This document shows positions 1 to 5,888 of a DNA stretch of 9,543 nucleotides, piece by piece. Each line of letters begins with the position of its first letter. Position 1 is the stretch's first letter. The stretch covers positions 1-9,543 of the forward strand of contig JANWWX010000032.1 in assembly GCA_025057195.1 (NCBI GenBank). The letters run 5' to 3'. Made by a program: the position numbers and the translations under genes. A model generated the notes under the pieces. That model worked only from the letters and a program-made list of their open reading frames with translations, did not search any database and was not told where the DNA came from. Source of the stretch: Leptospiraceae bacterium. Lineage in GTDB: Bacteria; Spirochaetota; Leptospiria; Turneriellales; Turneriellaceae.

Positions 1-44
1 GCCGGCGCCGGCAAAGAAATGCTAGTTTTCCGTTTTTCGTCCAT
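1..44 (-). CDS. 5' end of an unidentified minus-strand gene (partial)
   Basis: Reading the minus strand from an ATG at 44 gives an open frame to the window edge, MDEKRKTSISLPAP. The ATG is preceded by GAGGGA (plus positions 47-52), a good Shine-Dalgarno sequence at short spacing, inside an AT-rich stretch. This combination is what makes a real start likely; 14 residues are too few to name a product. The charged, soluble-looking N-terminus shows no signal peptide. The gene would be divergent from the hydrolase at 186. The 12-base palindrome at 1-12 falls in this frame and is more likely coding sequence than an operator. Confidence 0.5.
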   Translation of the reverse strand, partial: MDEKRKTSISLPAP

Positions 45-46
45 AG

Positions 47-52
47 TCCCTC
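47..52 (-). promoter_or_regulatory. Ribosome binding site of the left-edge gene
   Basis: On the minus strand GAGGGA lies 2 bases before the ATG at 44 (3 to 4 bases if only the GAGG/GAGGG core is counted). It is close to the anti-16S consensus and is the main reason to believe the truncated frame. Confidence 0.45.
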
Positions 53-185
53 TATATATTAAATACCAGAAAATTGCAGATTTTTTTCACTTTTTTTGAA
101 AAATTTTATATCCAACCCTTGCTTGGGTGGTTACACCATACCACATTTTGCTTTCTGCGGCTTCTCCATTCTTTCTTTTGGCAGC

Positions 186-1016
186 ATGCGGGACCATTTG
201 ACTTTTCTGCCGGAAAAATCCCCGCCACGCGGCATCTTTTTACAGATCATTTTTGAAATCCTTTATGCCATAAAATTCATCCTTCTTTATATACCCGGGC
301 TACTTTTGCGTCCTGGCGATATCACCACTGGGGAAAAACGGCCGGTGGTCCTGGTCTCGGGATTTTTTGGCTCACCGCTGACCTGGCTCAAATGCCGCGC
401 GGCATTGGCACAGCTGGGCCACCCAGTCTATGTGGTGCGGCTGGGATTCCAGTGTGGCAATTTGCGCCGTTATAGCGAAAAGCTGCAGCGCTTCCTCGAG
501 GATAATAACCTCAGCGACTGCTACCTGGTCTGCCACTCGATGGGGGGGCTTGTCGCCGCCAACATGGGCTACCGCGGCCGCGACCGCACCCGCAAAATCT
601 TCACGCTAGGAACTCCTTTCCGCGGGCATCCTTTGAGCATTCTCTTTTTCTTTACCTGGGCGGGCTGGCAGATGTACCCACTTTCGCGCTTCATGCGTGA
701 GGTGCGCGACAAGTACCGTACCTTGACGAACATCCAGGCGGTGTTTGCTAGCATCGATGAAGTCCTCTTCTTGGACTACCTCAACATTCCGGGCCGCTAC
801 GACGACGTACGGCTACCCCAGATCGGGCATTGCAATCTCTTCATGGGACCTGCCGGGATTGAGTGCATCACCGAGCTGATTAGTGCCGAAGAGGCAAAGG
901 ATCCCAAACACCCCAGCAAAGAGAAAGCTGAAAAGAGGAAAAAAGAATCCCACGCGAAAAGTCCCCGTACCCAAAAATCGCACAAAAGGCAAAATGGCCG
1001 AGCAAAACGGCGTTAG
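186..1016 (+). CDS. Alpha/beta hydrolase, lipase/esterase-like, with hydrophobic N-terminus and basic tail
   Basis: A 276-residue serine hydrolase of the alpha/beta fold; the substrate is unknown. RPVVLVSGFFGSP (about residues 52-64) looks like the first core strand and oxyanion loop. CHSMGG holds the nucleophile elbow with Ser118, LGTPFRG follows as in lipases of the PGAP1/LipA type, ASIDEVLF gives a candidate acid at Asp191, and IGHCNLF gives catalytic His215. Residues about 16-41 form a long hydrophobic segment that could be a membrane anchor or uncleaved signal. Residues 236-276 are a Lys/Arg-rich low-complexity tail. I chose ATG 186; the frame stays open to a TTG at 96, adding 30 residues, and neither start has a clear ribosome binding site. 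The end overlaps the convergent purN by 4 bases. Fold and triad are clear; acyl-ester or lipid hydrolysis is inference. Confidence 0.85.
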   Translation: MRDHLTFLPEKSPPRGIFLQIIFEILYAIKFILLYIPGLLLRPGDITTGEKRPVVLVSGFFGSPLTWLKCRAALAQLGHPVYVVRLGFQCGNLRRYSEKLQRFLEDNNLSDCYLVCHSMGGLVAANMGYRGRDRTRKIFTLGTPFRGHPLSILFFFTWAGWQMYPLSRFMREVRDKYRTLTNIQAVFASIDEVLFLDYLNIPGRYDDVRLPQIGHCNLFMGPAGIECITELISAEEAKDPKHPSKEKAEKRKKESHAKSPRTQKSHKRQNGRAKRR

Positions 1017-1645
1017 CTTTTTCGCAATGCCCCAATCTGCTTTAGGTAGTCGTTGATCGCACGCCAGTAAAGGTCGTGCTCAACGGCCAGGATCCTCCGG
1101 CTGAGTGTTTCCTCGGTATCGGTGGCCATGACGGGCACAGCACGCTGCGCTAGGATCTTTCCAGTATCGACCCCTGCATCGACCAGGTGTACCGTGCAAC
1201 CGGAGATTTTGACTCCATAGTCGAGTGCCTGCTTTTGCGCGTGCAGCCCCGGGAATGCGGGCAAAAGTGAGGGATGGATATTCACGATGCGGTTAGGGAA
1301 TGCCTCCAGCATCGGCCGCGACAGGATGCGCAAGTAACCGGCGCAAACCACCAAGTCGGGATTTTCCTGTTTGAGGCGTTCAGCGAGGCGGTGGTCGAAT
1401 TCTTCACGGCTTTCGCCTTTGTTTTTGGCAAAGAGGATTGCGGGCACGCCAAAGGCTTTGGCAATTTCAAGCCCTTTGGCTGGGCGGTCAGAGACGACCA
1501 GCGTGCAGCGCGCCAGGAGTTTGCGCTCACGGCTTTTTTGTAAAAGCACACGCATGTTACTGCCACGGCCGGAAATAAGGATTACAATCCGCGGCAGTGT
1601 TATGTCGGGCTGCCACAGCCGGCTGAGCCTGGCCAGGAACGTCAT
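1013..1645 (-). CDS. purN: Phosphoribosylglycinamide formyltransferase (GART)
   Basis: Catalyses the third step of de novo purine synthesis, transferring formyl from 10-formyltetrahydrofolate to glycinamide ribonucleotide (GAR) in the cytoplasm. The 210-residue protein shows ISGRGSN (residues 24-30, phosphate binding), VCAGYLRIL (100-108) and NIHPSLLPAFPG (122-133) with Asn122 and His124. Asp160 lies in DAGVDTGKIL. These match the E. coli catalytic residues Asn106, His108 and Asp144, with the same 36-residue His-Asp spacing. There is an extra N-terminal segment of about 16 residues compared with E. coli PurN. The start is set by AAGG 7 bases upstream (plus 1653-1656), and no other ATG, GTG or TTG lies near the usual start. 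ATGA overlaps the end of the thioesterase gene, so it is the last gene of the operon and probably translationally coupled. Confidence 0.96.
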   Translation of the reverse strand: MTFLARLSRLWQPDITLPRIVILISGRGSNMRVLLQKSRERKLLARCTLVVSDRPAKGLEIAKAFGVPAILFAKNKGESREEFDHRLAERLKQENPDLVVCAGYLRILSRPMLEAFPNRIVNIHPSLLPAFPGLHAQKQALDYGVKISGCTVHLVDAGVDTGKILAQRAVPVMATDTEETLSRRILAVEHDLYWRAINDYLKQIGALRKS

Positions 1646-2109
1646 AGAATGACCTTCAGCTTTTCGCCTTCAAGTTGCTGTGCTGCCCGGATGAACTGCT
1701 CGCTCACGCGCATCGGTTTATTGGTTTGCAGGTCCATGGCCACCTGCGTGGATTTGCCACGCGCCAAGAGCGCTTTGGTGGTTTTGTTGAAAACACCATA
1801 TTCGGCATCGAGGAAAATTTTGCGGATGGCAGTGTAGCGGATGCCGATGACTAGCGTGTCGTGCAGCCGGCCCTGGCCACGAAAATCAATGCTGGTGCTG
1901 GCCAGCACAGTGGAGAAACCCTCAAAAATTTCGTGTTTGGTTTTGGCGACACCGGCAATTTCGGCCAGCCGGAAATAATAGGCAATGCGTGCCTCTTCAA
2001 AATAATTGAGATAGACACTGTTGTTGACGTGGTTATAGGCGTCGAGGTCACGCCAGCGAACAACCGTTTCCGTGGTGACGGTAAACCGCTCCCAGCCGGC
2101 ATCAGCCAT
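1642..2109 (-). CDS. Acyl-CoA thioesterase, hotdog fold (4HBT/YbgC-like)
   Basis: A 155-residue single hotdog-domain protein that probably hydrolyses an acyl-CoA or related thioester. Residues 18-41 carry the family signature: RWRDLDAYNHVNN, then YLNYFEEARI. By alignment with 4-hydroxybenzoyl-CoA thioesterase and YbgC, the catalytic carboxylate should be Asp23, the second Asp of DLD. The long central helix and the strands up to VAMDLQTNKPMRVSEQF complete the fold. AGGGG lies 6 bases before the ATG (plus 2116-2120), supporting this start. The gene overlaps the preceding decarboxylase gene by 8 bases and the following purN by 4, so the three are almost certainly co-transcribed. The natural substrate cannot be told; YbgC itself works with the Tol-Pal envelope system, but no tol genes are present here. 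Confidence 0.88.
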   Translation of the reverse strand: MADAGWERFTVTTETVVRWRDLDAYNHVNNSVYLNYFEEARIAYYFRLAEIAGVAKTKHEIFEGFSTVLASTSIDFRGQGRLHDTLVIGIRYTAIRKIFLDAEYGVFNKTTKALLARGKSTQVAMDLQTNKPMRVSEQFIRAAQQLEGEKLKVIL

Positions 2110-3076
2110 AAGATACCCCTAACTCCGCAGCAAAATACTCCAAGGTGCGCCTCAGCCCCTCTTCGAGCATAACCTGGGGTTGCCAGCCCAAAAGCGATTT
2201 TGCCCGGCTGATGTCGGGTCTGCGCATTTTGGGATCGTCTGCGGGCAAAGGGTGGTATTCGATGGCAAGCGTGCGGCCGAGGATTTTTTCGAGCAGTTTG
2301 ACCAGTTCGAGGATGGTAAATTCCCCGGGGTTGCCAAGGTTGACTGGCCCATCGTAGAGCTCGCGGGGGAGTTGTGCCAAAAGCAGGATGCCTTCGACCA
2401 AGTCGGAAACATAGCAAAAAGAGCGTGTCTGCTGGCCACTGCCATAAACGGGCAGTGGCTTCTGCGTGAGTGCTGCAACACAAAAATTGGAAATAACCCG
2501 CCCATCGTCGGGATGCATGAATTCGCCATAGGTGTTGAAGATGCGGAAGATGCGCACGTCGAGGTTTTTGTGGCGACGGTAGTCAGCACAGAGGGTTTCC
2601 GCTGCACGCTTGCCCTCGTCATAACAGCTACGCACGCCGATTGGATTGACGTTGCCCCAGTAGCTTTCCGGCTGCGGGTGCACCTGTGGGTCGCCGTAAA
2701 TTTCTGAGGTGGACGCATGGAGCAGCATTGCGCCGCAGGACTCTGCCAAAAATAGCAGGTTGCGCACACCCAGGACGGAGGTTTCCCAAGTGTAGATGGG
2801 GTCCTTTTGGTAGTGGGGCGGCGAGGCTGGGCAGGCCAGGTTAAAAATAACATCCGGTTTTCCGTGTTTTAGGGTTTCAAGACTTGCCGCTTTGCTGTCA
2901 CGGATGTCGATATTATCAAAAAACACGGCATCGCCCAGGCCCTCAAGGTTCTTTTTGCGCCCAGTGTGCAGGTTATCCCAAACAGTGACCCGAAAGCCGC
3001 GTGCGATGAGCGCCCGGACCAGGTGTGCACCAATGAATCCGGCACCACCCGTGACCAGGGCATGCTTTTGTGCCAT
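2102..3076 (-). CDS. UDP-glucuronate decarboxylase (UDP-xylose synthase)
   Basis: An extended short-chain dehydrogenase of 324 residues that converts UDP-glucuronate to UDP-xylose using bound NAD, for surface polysaccharide. Visible motifs are GGAGFIG (residues 10-16, Rossmann glycine motif), Asp34 at the end of strand 2 for NAD ribose, ASTSEIYGDP (121-130), YWGNVNPIG (139-147), and Tyr152-Lys156 in CYDEGKR as the catalytic pair. RIFNTYG, YGSGQQTRSF.YVSDLVEG and RRPDIS follow. TSE-YGDP with YWGNVNPIG-RSCYDEGKR is diagnostic of the UXS branch over dTDP-glucose dehydratase or plain epimerases. The frame is open upstream to 3244, but the fold starts at MAQKHALVTGG, so I place the start at 3076; no clear ribosome binding site precedes it. 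It is first in the operon with thioesterase and purN. No UDP-glucose dehydrogenase is in view. Confidence 0.93.
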   Translation of the reverse strand: MAQKHALVTGGAGFIGAHLVRALIARGFRVTVWDNLHTGRKKNLEGLGDAVFFDNIDIRDSKAASLETLKHGKPDVIFNLACPASPPHYQKDPIYTWETSVLGVRNLLFLAESCGAMLLHASTSEIYGDPQVHPQPESYWGNVNPIGVRSCYDEGKRAAETLCADYRRHKNLDVRIFRIFNTYGEFMHPDDGRVISNFCVAALTQKPLPVYGSGQQTRSFCYVSDLVEGILLLAQLPRELYDGPVNLGNPGEFTILELVKLLEKILGRTLAIEYHPLPADDPKMRRPDISRAKSLLGWQPQVMLEEGLRRTLEYFAAELGVSYG

Positions 3077-3151
3077 GCGGACAAACCGACAGTCGAGACA
3101 GGCATTCAATAAATTGTGTATGCCATGACTGCTGGAAAAAGTGCGGCCATC

Positions 3152-4207
3152 ATGACCACAGACGACCTGCGCATTGAGATGCTCAAGCCGCTCATCCCAC
3201 CAGCGGTTTTGATCGAGGAGATCCCTCTCAACTACGCTGGGCAAACCTTTGTCAGTGCGGCGCGCGAGCAGGTCAACCGCATCATCATGGGCGAAGACGA
3301 TCGGCTTTTGGTAGTCGTGGGGCCATGTTCAATCCATGATCCCAAAGCGGCATTAGAATATGCGGGAAAACTGCTACCGCTGCGCAGCGAGCTGGCGAAA
3401 GAACTGGCCATCGTCATGCGGGTCTATTTTGAAAAGCCGCGCACGCGTTCGGGCTGGAAGGGGCTTATCAATGATCCTTATATTGACAATTCGTTTAAGA
3501 TCAACGACGGACTGCGCATTGCCCGCCGCCTACTGATCGATCTGACTGCAATGGGCATGCCCGTTGGCTGCGAATTCCTCGACGTCATCACACCGCAGTT
3601 CATTGCCGACTGCGTCAGTTGGGGTGCGATCGGGGCGCGCACGACTGAAAGCCAGGTGCACCGTGAAATGGCGTCAGGGCTTTCGATGGCAGTCGGCTTT
3701 AAAAATGGCACGGACGGCAATGTCAAAATTGCGATCGACGCCATCCACGCGGCGCGTTCCCCACACCGCTTTTTATCGATCACCAAGCAGGGTGTGGCGG
3801 CAATTGTGCACACCAAGGGTAACCCATTCTGCCACTTGATTTTGCGCGGTGCCAACAGTGGACCCAATTATAGCAGCGAGCATGTCAAAAAGTATGCGCG
3901 CGATCTGGCTGAAGCCGGACTGCGGCCAGGACTGATCATCGACTGCAGCCACGGCAACTCGCAGAAAGACCACACCCGACAGCCGATTGTCGCGCGCGAT
4001 GTGGCGGCACAAATTGCCGCAGGCGAACCGGCGATCATGGGCGTGATGCTCGAAAGCCACCTTAAGGCCGGTAACCAGAAAGAAGCACCCCTGGCCCAGC
4101 TGGAATATGGCAAATCGATCACCGATGCTTGCATGGCCTTTGAGGATACTGCAGAAGTTCTTTATGAATTGGCCGAAGCAGTCCGCAAACGGCGTAACCG
4201 AGGCTGA
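3152..4207 (+). CDS. aroG: 3-deoxy-7-phosphoheptulonate (DAHP) synthase, type I, AroG-like
   Basis: Condenses phosphoenolpyruvate and erythrose 4-phosphate, the first step of the shikimate pathway. The protein follows E. coli AroG almost throughout: DDRLLVVVGPCSIHDP (residues 49-64), MRVYFEKPRT..GWKGLINDP, GARTTESQVHRE and GFKNGTDG. The metal ligands are Cys59, His267, Glu301 and Asp325, matching Cys61, His268, Glu302 and Asp326 of AroG within two positions. Starting at ATG 3152 gives 351 residues and an N-terminus MTTDDLRI that aligns with AroG; an ATG at 3125 and a GTG at 3116 are in frame but would add unmatched residues. A weak GGA lies about 14 bases upstream. Ser209 in RFLSI aligns with AroG Ser211, the residue that in this family goes with phenylalanine rather than tyrosine inhibition, so Phe feedback is likely (inference). 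The symbol could equally be aroF or aroH by function. Confidence 0.93.
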   Translation: MTTDDLRIEMLKPLIPPAVLIEEIPLNYAGQTFVSAAREQVNRIIMGEDDRLLVVVGPCSIHDPKAALEYAGKLLPLRSELAKELAIVMRVYFEKPRTRSGWKGLINDPYIDNSFKINDGLRIARRLLIDLTAMGMPVGCEFLDVITPQFIADCVSWGAIGARTTESQVHREMASGLSMAVGFKNGTDGNVKIAIDAIHAARSPHRFLSITKQGVAAIVHTKGNPFCHLILRGANSGPNYSSEHVKKYARDLAEAGLRPGLIIDCSHGNSQKDHTRQPIVARDVAAQIAAGEPAIMGVMLESHLKAGNQKEAPLAQLEYGKSITDACMAFEDTAEVLYELAEAVRKRRNRG

Positions 4208-4246
4208 AAAAATATTGGCACGCCATAGGGAGATACCCAAGCCACC

Positions 4247-4299
4247 TGTTTTGCGGCAGATTTGCCATAAAATTTTTCATGAGGGGCAAAACATTTTTT
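4247..4299 (+). terminator. Possible intrinsic terminator after the DAHP synthase gene
   Basis: TGTTTTGC at 4247-4254 pairs perfectly with GCAAAACA at 4286-4293 and is followed by six T (4294-4299). Inside, GGCA (4255-4258) pairs with TGCC (4263-4266) around a GATT loop, with TTTTT at 4273-4277 following that smaller hairpin. The structure is AU-rich and the large stem encloses a 31-base loop, so it is weaker than a textbook terminator. Its place 40 bases after the stop codon is right. Confidence 0.4.
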
Positions 4300-4320
4300 C
4301 TATGGGTGGCTATGGGTGGC
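4300..4320. repeat. 10-bp tandem repeat, two copies
   Basis: TATGGGTGGC occurs twice head to tail at 4301-4310 and 4311-4320, preceded by a C that continues the period. The unit is also nearly complementary to ACCCAAGCCACC at 4235-4246 (one bulged A), so the transcript could fold back on the region following the DAHP synthase stop. It may be a chance duplication. Confidence 0.6.
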
Positions 4321-4359
4321 GTTCGTTGTTTTTTGCAAAGCCAGATTTCAGGCACCTAT

Positions 4360-4381
4360 TTAAAAACACTTCAAAAACACT
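4360..4381. repeat. 11-bp tandem repeat, two copies
   Basis: TTAAAAACACT (4360-4370) is followed directly by TCAAAAACACT (4371-4381), differing at one base. The 11-base period is about one helical turn, so a protein could bind both units on the same face. It lies 61 bases upstream of the membrane-protein start, overlapping the only plausible promoter region (TTAAAA at 4360-4365, 17 bases, TAACAT at 4383-4388). Confidence 0.55.
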
Positions 4382-4388
4382 GTAACAT
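4360..4388 (+). promoter_or_regulatory. Weak candidate sigma-70-type promoter for the membrane protein gene
   Basis: TTAAAA (4360-4365) and TAACAT (4383-4388), 17 bases apart, each match the consensus at 4 of 6 positions. They leave a leader of about 47 bases before ATG 4442. The match is modest and rests on spacing and position. Confidence 0.25.
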
Positions 4389-4441
4389 ATGTCTTCGGGG
4401 TGTAGAATTGACATAACACAAAAGCTTGATGGCTTAGATGC

Positions 4442-5038
4442 ATGACTACAAATTCTCCCCAGTTTAATATCGAAAAATTTCTCATCCTGAGGCCTTTACT
4501 CCAAAAAATTTCGTCGGGGAATTTTTTCATTGCCGTTGGTGCTTGGTATTTGCGCACAATTGCAAGCCTTTCTGTCGTGGGCCTCATTTACTTTTCGTGG
4601 AATTTATGGCGCCTGCCAGAGAGATTTTCCTTTGAGATTTTTGTTAGCTTTTTCATTGTGCAAATAGCCTTAATAGCGATCACCTATTTCGGTGTGAATG
4701 TTTTATGGGTGCGCGCAGAGGATATTCTAAAACAGCCTACAGAGACAGATTATACAGCAACACATGTGGTGGCGGTTTTGATCAAAGCGACTGGTGAGGT
4801 AGCTGCAGTGACATACCTCACATTGGGTGTAGCCTCAGCGATTTTCATTTGGATGATGGGAACCAATTTACCATTGATGGAGGCCATAGGTCTTCCTGCG
4901 CGTTCAGGCTTCGTCGGTGGTTTATTGGCGATCCTTATCGGCTTCATTATTGCAGCAGTGGCCTTATTTTTTTCTTATGTTACAGCCGAACTTTTCGTCG
5001 CCATAGTCGATATTGCGCGGAATACCAAAAAGCGCTGA
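4442..5038 (+). CDS. Unrecognised integral membrane protein with four predicted helices
   Basis: I do not recognise this 198-residue protein. Hydrophobic stretches at about residues 30-52, 66-90, 118-138 and 157-182 suggest four transmembrane helices. The first 25 residues and the basic end IARNTKKR are probably cytoplasmic, with a charged loop RAEDILKQPTETDY (91-104) between helices 2 and 3. The third pair is rich in Gly, Ala and Ile, and an acidic residue lies within or beside helix 4 (Glu183). No signal peptide, catalytic motif or cysteine pair is seen. The ATG at 4442 is preceded only by a weak GATGG. Base composition is clearly lower in GC than the neighbours: line 4621-4680 has 19 G+C in 60, against about 33 in 60 in the DAHP synthase gene. 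It has its own spacers on both sides, so it appears to be transcribed alone. Confidence 0.75.
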   Translation: MTTNSPQFNIEKFLILRPLLQKISSGNFFIAVGAWYLRTIASLSVVGLIYFSWNLWRLPERFSFEIFVSFFIVQIALIAITYFGVNVLWVRAEDILKQPTETDYTATHVVAVLIKATGEVAAVTYLTLGVASAIFIWMMGTNLPLMEAIGLPARSGFVGGLLAILIGFIIAAVALFFSYVTAELFVAIVDIARNTKKR

Positions 5039-5079
5039 AAACACAAAAAGCCCCTGGTGTTTTAGAAACCACAGGGGCT
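5037..5079 (-). terminator. Intrinsic terminator of the sensor/sigma/anti-sigma operon
   Basis: AGCCCCTG (5049-5056) pairs with CAGGGGCT (5072-5079). After a 2 by 2 internal mismatch, GTTT (5059-5062) pairs with AAAC (5066-5069) around a 3-base loop. Read on the minus strand the hairpin is followed by TTTTTGTGTTTT (5048-5037), a good U-rich tail. On the plus strand the tail is CTAAAGTAG, so termination of the membrane-protein transcript here would be weaker. It lies 51 bases after the anti-sigma stop codon. Confidence 0.75.
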
Positions 5080-5130
5080 AAAGTAGCACCACCTATTAAA
5101 AAACTAAAGGGTTTGTGGCACAGCCAGCCA

Positions 5131-5406
5131 TTACTCAAAAATTTCGCTGCAAAGTCCGACGCAGGCCACTTCATCCAGTGCTGCCACCAGCGATTCTGAA
5201 TCGTTGCGCGCAAACCAGCCTGTGCTGAGCAGTGCCACGGTGAGCATCGCAAGGCAGGCCAACACGATCTGGCGCCGCTGCATTTGCCGCTTCCGTGCCG
5301 CCATAACCCTTGCGGCAATGGCATGGTCCCATTGTTCACTCTCCAGGCGCAGGCTGCATTCTTGTGCCAAGTCTTTTCGTGCCATCGGCGCGTTGGCTTT
5401 TTTCAT
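5131..5406 (-). CDS. Small single-pass membrane protein, probable anti-sigma factor
   Basis: A 91-residue protein directly downstream of the ECF sigma gene. Residues 1-46 are polar and probably cytoplasmic, ending in a basic run RKRQMQRR (38-45). Residues 47-66 are one transmembrane helix, and the last 25 residues are outside, ending ACVGLCSEIFE with Cys82 and Cys86 spaced CxxxC. The basic run next to the helix supports an N-inside topology. There is no zinc-binding HxxxCxxC motif of the ZAS type, so anti-sigma function rests on position, size and topology. CnrY of Cupriavidus is about 95 residues with the same layout: a short sigma-binding segment, one helix, a short tail. AGGAG lies 9 bases before the ATG (plus 5416-5420), and ATGA overlaps the sigma stop codon, implying coupled, near-stoichiometric synthesis. 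Confidence 0.75.
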   Translation of the reverse strand: MKKANAPMARKDLAQECSLRLESEQWDHAIAARVMAARKRQMQRRQIVLACLAMLTVALLSTGWFARNDSESLVAALDEVACVGLCSEIFE

Positions 5407-5885
5407 GCCAGTAGTCTCCTGAGTTGTGCTAAGCCGCGCGACAAGCGGGATTTTACAGTACCAGGGCGTAAACGCAGCTTTTTGACGATTTCGCGTGGCG
5501 CCAATCCGGCCAGGCTCAGCCGCACGACCATCGCATAATGTTCGGGTAGCTGCTTGAGGGCACTTTCCAACTCTCCGCGCAAGAAATCTAAGTTGTTATC
5601 ATGGTGCCTATGATGCTTTTGCCGGTCCAGGATTTTTTCAGCCTTTTTTTCTTCCTGCGCACAGCGGCGGTTCATCCGCAGTGCCTCGTTGCGCGAGATG
5701 GTGTAGAGATAGGAATTCAATTTACTGCGATCGCGCAATTTTCCGAATACCAAGGCCCGGTACGCGCGGAGATAGACTTCCTGCACCACATCATCAATGG
5801 TGGAAGCATAGCGGGGGTTTAAATGGCGCCGTATAGCAGCCAAAACCGGGCGTTTGGTTTCCGCCACAATCTGTGCAAAATCCAT
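5403..5885 (-). CDS. ECF-type RNA polymerase sigma factor
   Basis: A 160-residue group 4 sigma factor with only regions 2 and 4. Region 2 spans about residues 5-75: DDVVQEVYLRAYRAL (31-45) is region 2.2, the core-binding helix, and LNSYLYTISRNEALRMNRR (56-74) covers 2.3-2.4 for -10 melting. Region 4 spans about 105-158: ALKQLPEHYAMVVRLSLAGL, then the helix-turn-helix PREIVKKLRLRPGTVKSRLSR that reads the -35. The linker holds HHRHH (91-95), which is unusual. The aromatic and W positions of the standard FRAWLYRIA motif are changed to LNSYLYTIS. The gene starts 3 bases after the Spy-like gene and has no strong ribosome binding site, so translation is probably coupled. It likely transcribes its own operon from the promoter at 6345-6373. 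The family assignment is firm; the signal and regulon are inferred. Confidence 0.93.
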   Translation of the reverse strand: MDFAQIVAETKRPVLAAIRRHLNPRYASTIDDVVQEVYLRAYRALVFGKLRDRSKLNSYLYTISRNEALRMNRRCAQEEKKAEKILDRQKHHRHHDNNLDFLRGELESALKQLPEHYAMVVRLSLAGLAPREIVKKLRLRPGTVKSRLSRGLAQLRRLLA

Positions 5886-5888
5886 AAG

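Noticed and set aside
1..12. 12-base palindrome GCCGGCGCCGGC
   Set aside because: It falls inside the frame of the left-edge gene as Pro/Ala-rich codons; a GC-rich palindrome of this kind is expected by chance in coding sequence.
96..185. TTG-initiated 30-residue extension of the hydrolase
   Set aside because: Rare start codon with no ribosome binding site in a T-rich tract; ATG 186 is preferred, though not proven.
2180..2707. 175-residue plus-strand open frame
   Set aside because: It lies wholly antisense to the decarboxylase gene and resembles no family.
3077..3244. 56-residue upstream extension of the UDP-glucuronate decarboxylase
   Set aside because: It overlaps the divergent DAHP synthase start region, and the Rossmann fold begins at the ATG at 3076.
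4408..4413. Perfect TTGACA upstream of the membrane protein gene
   Set aside because: No -10 element follows at 16-18 bases, and a promoter there would start transcription almost at the ATG.
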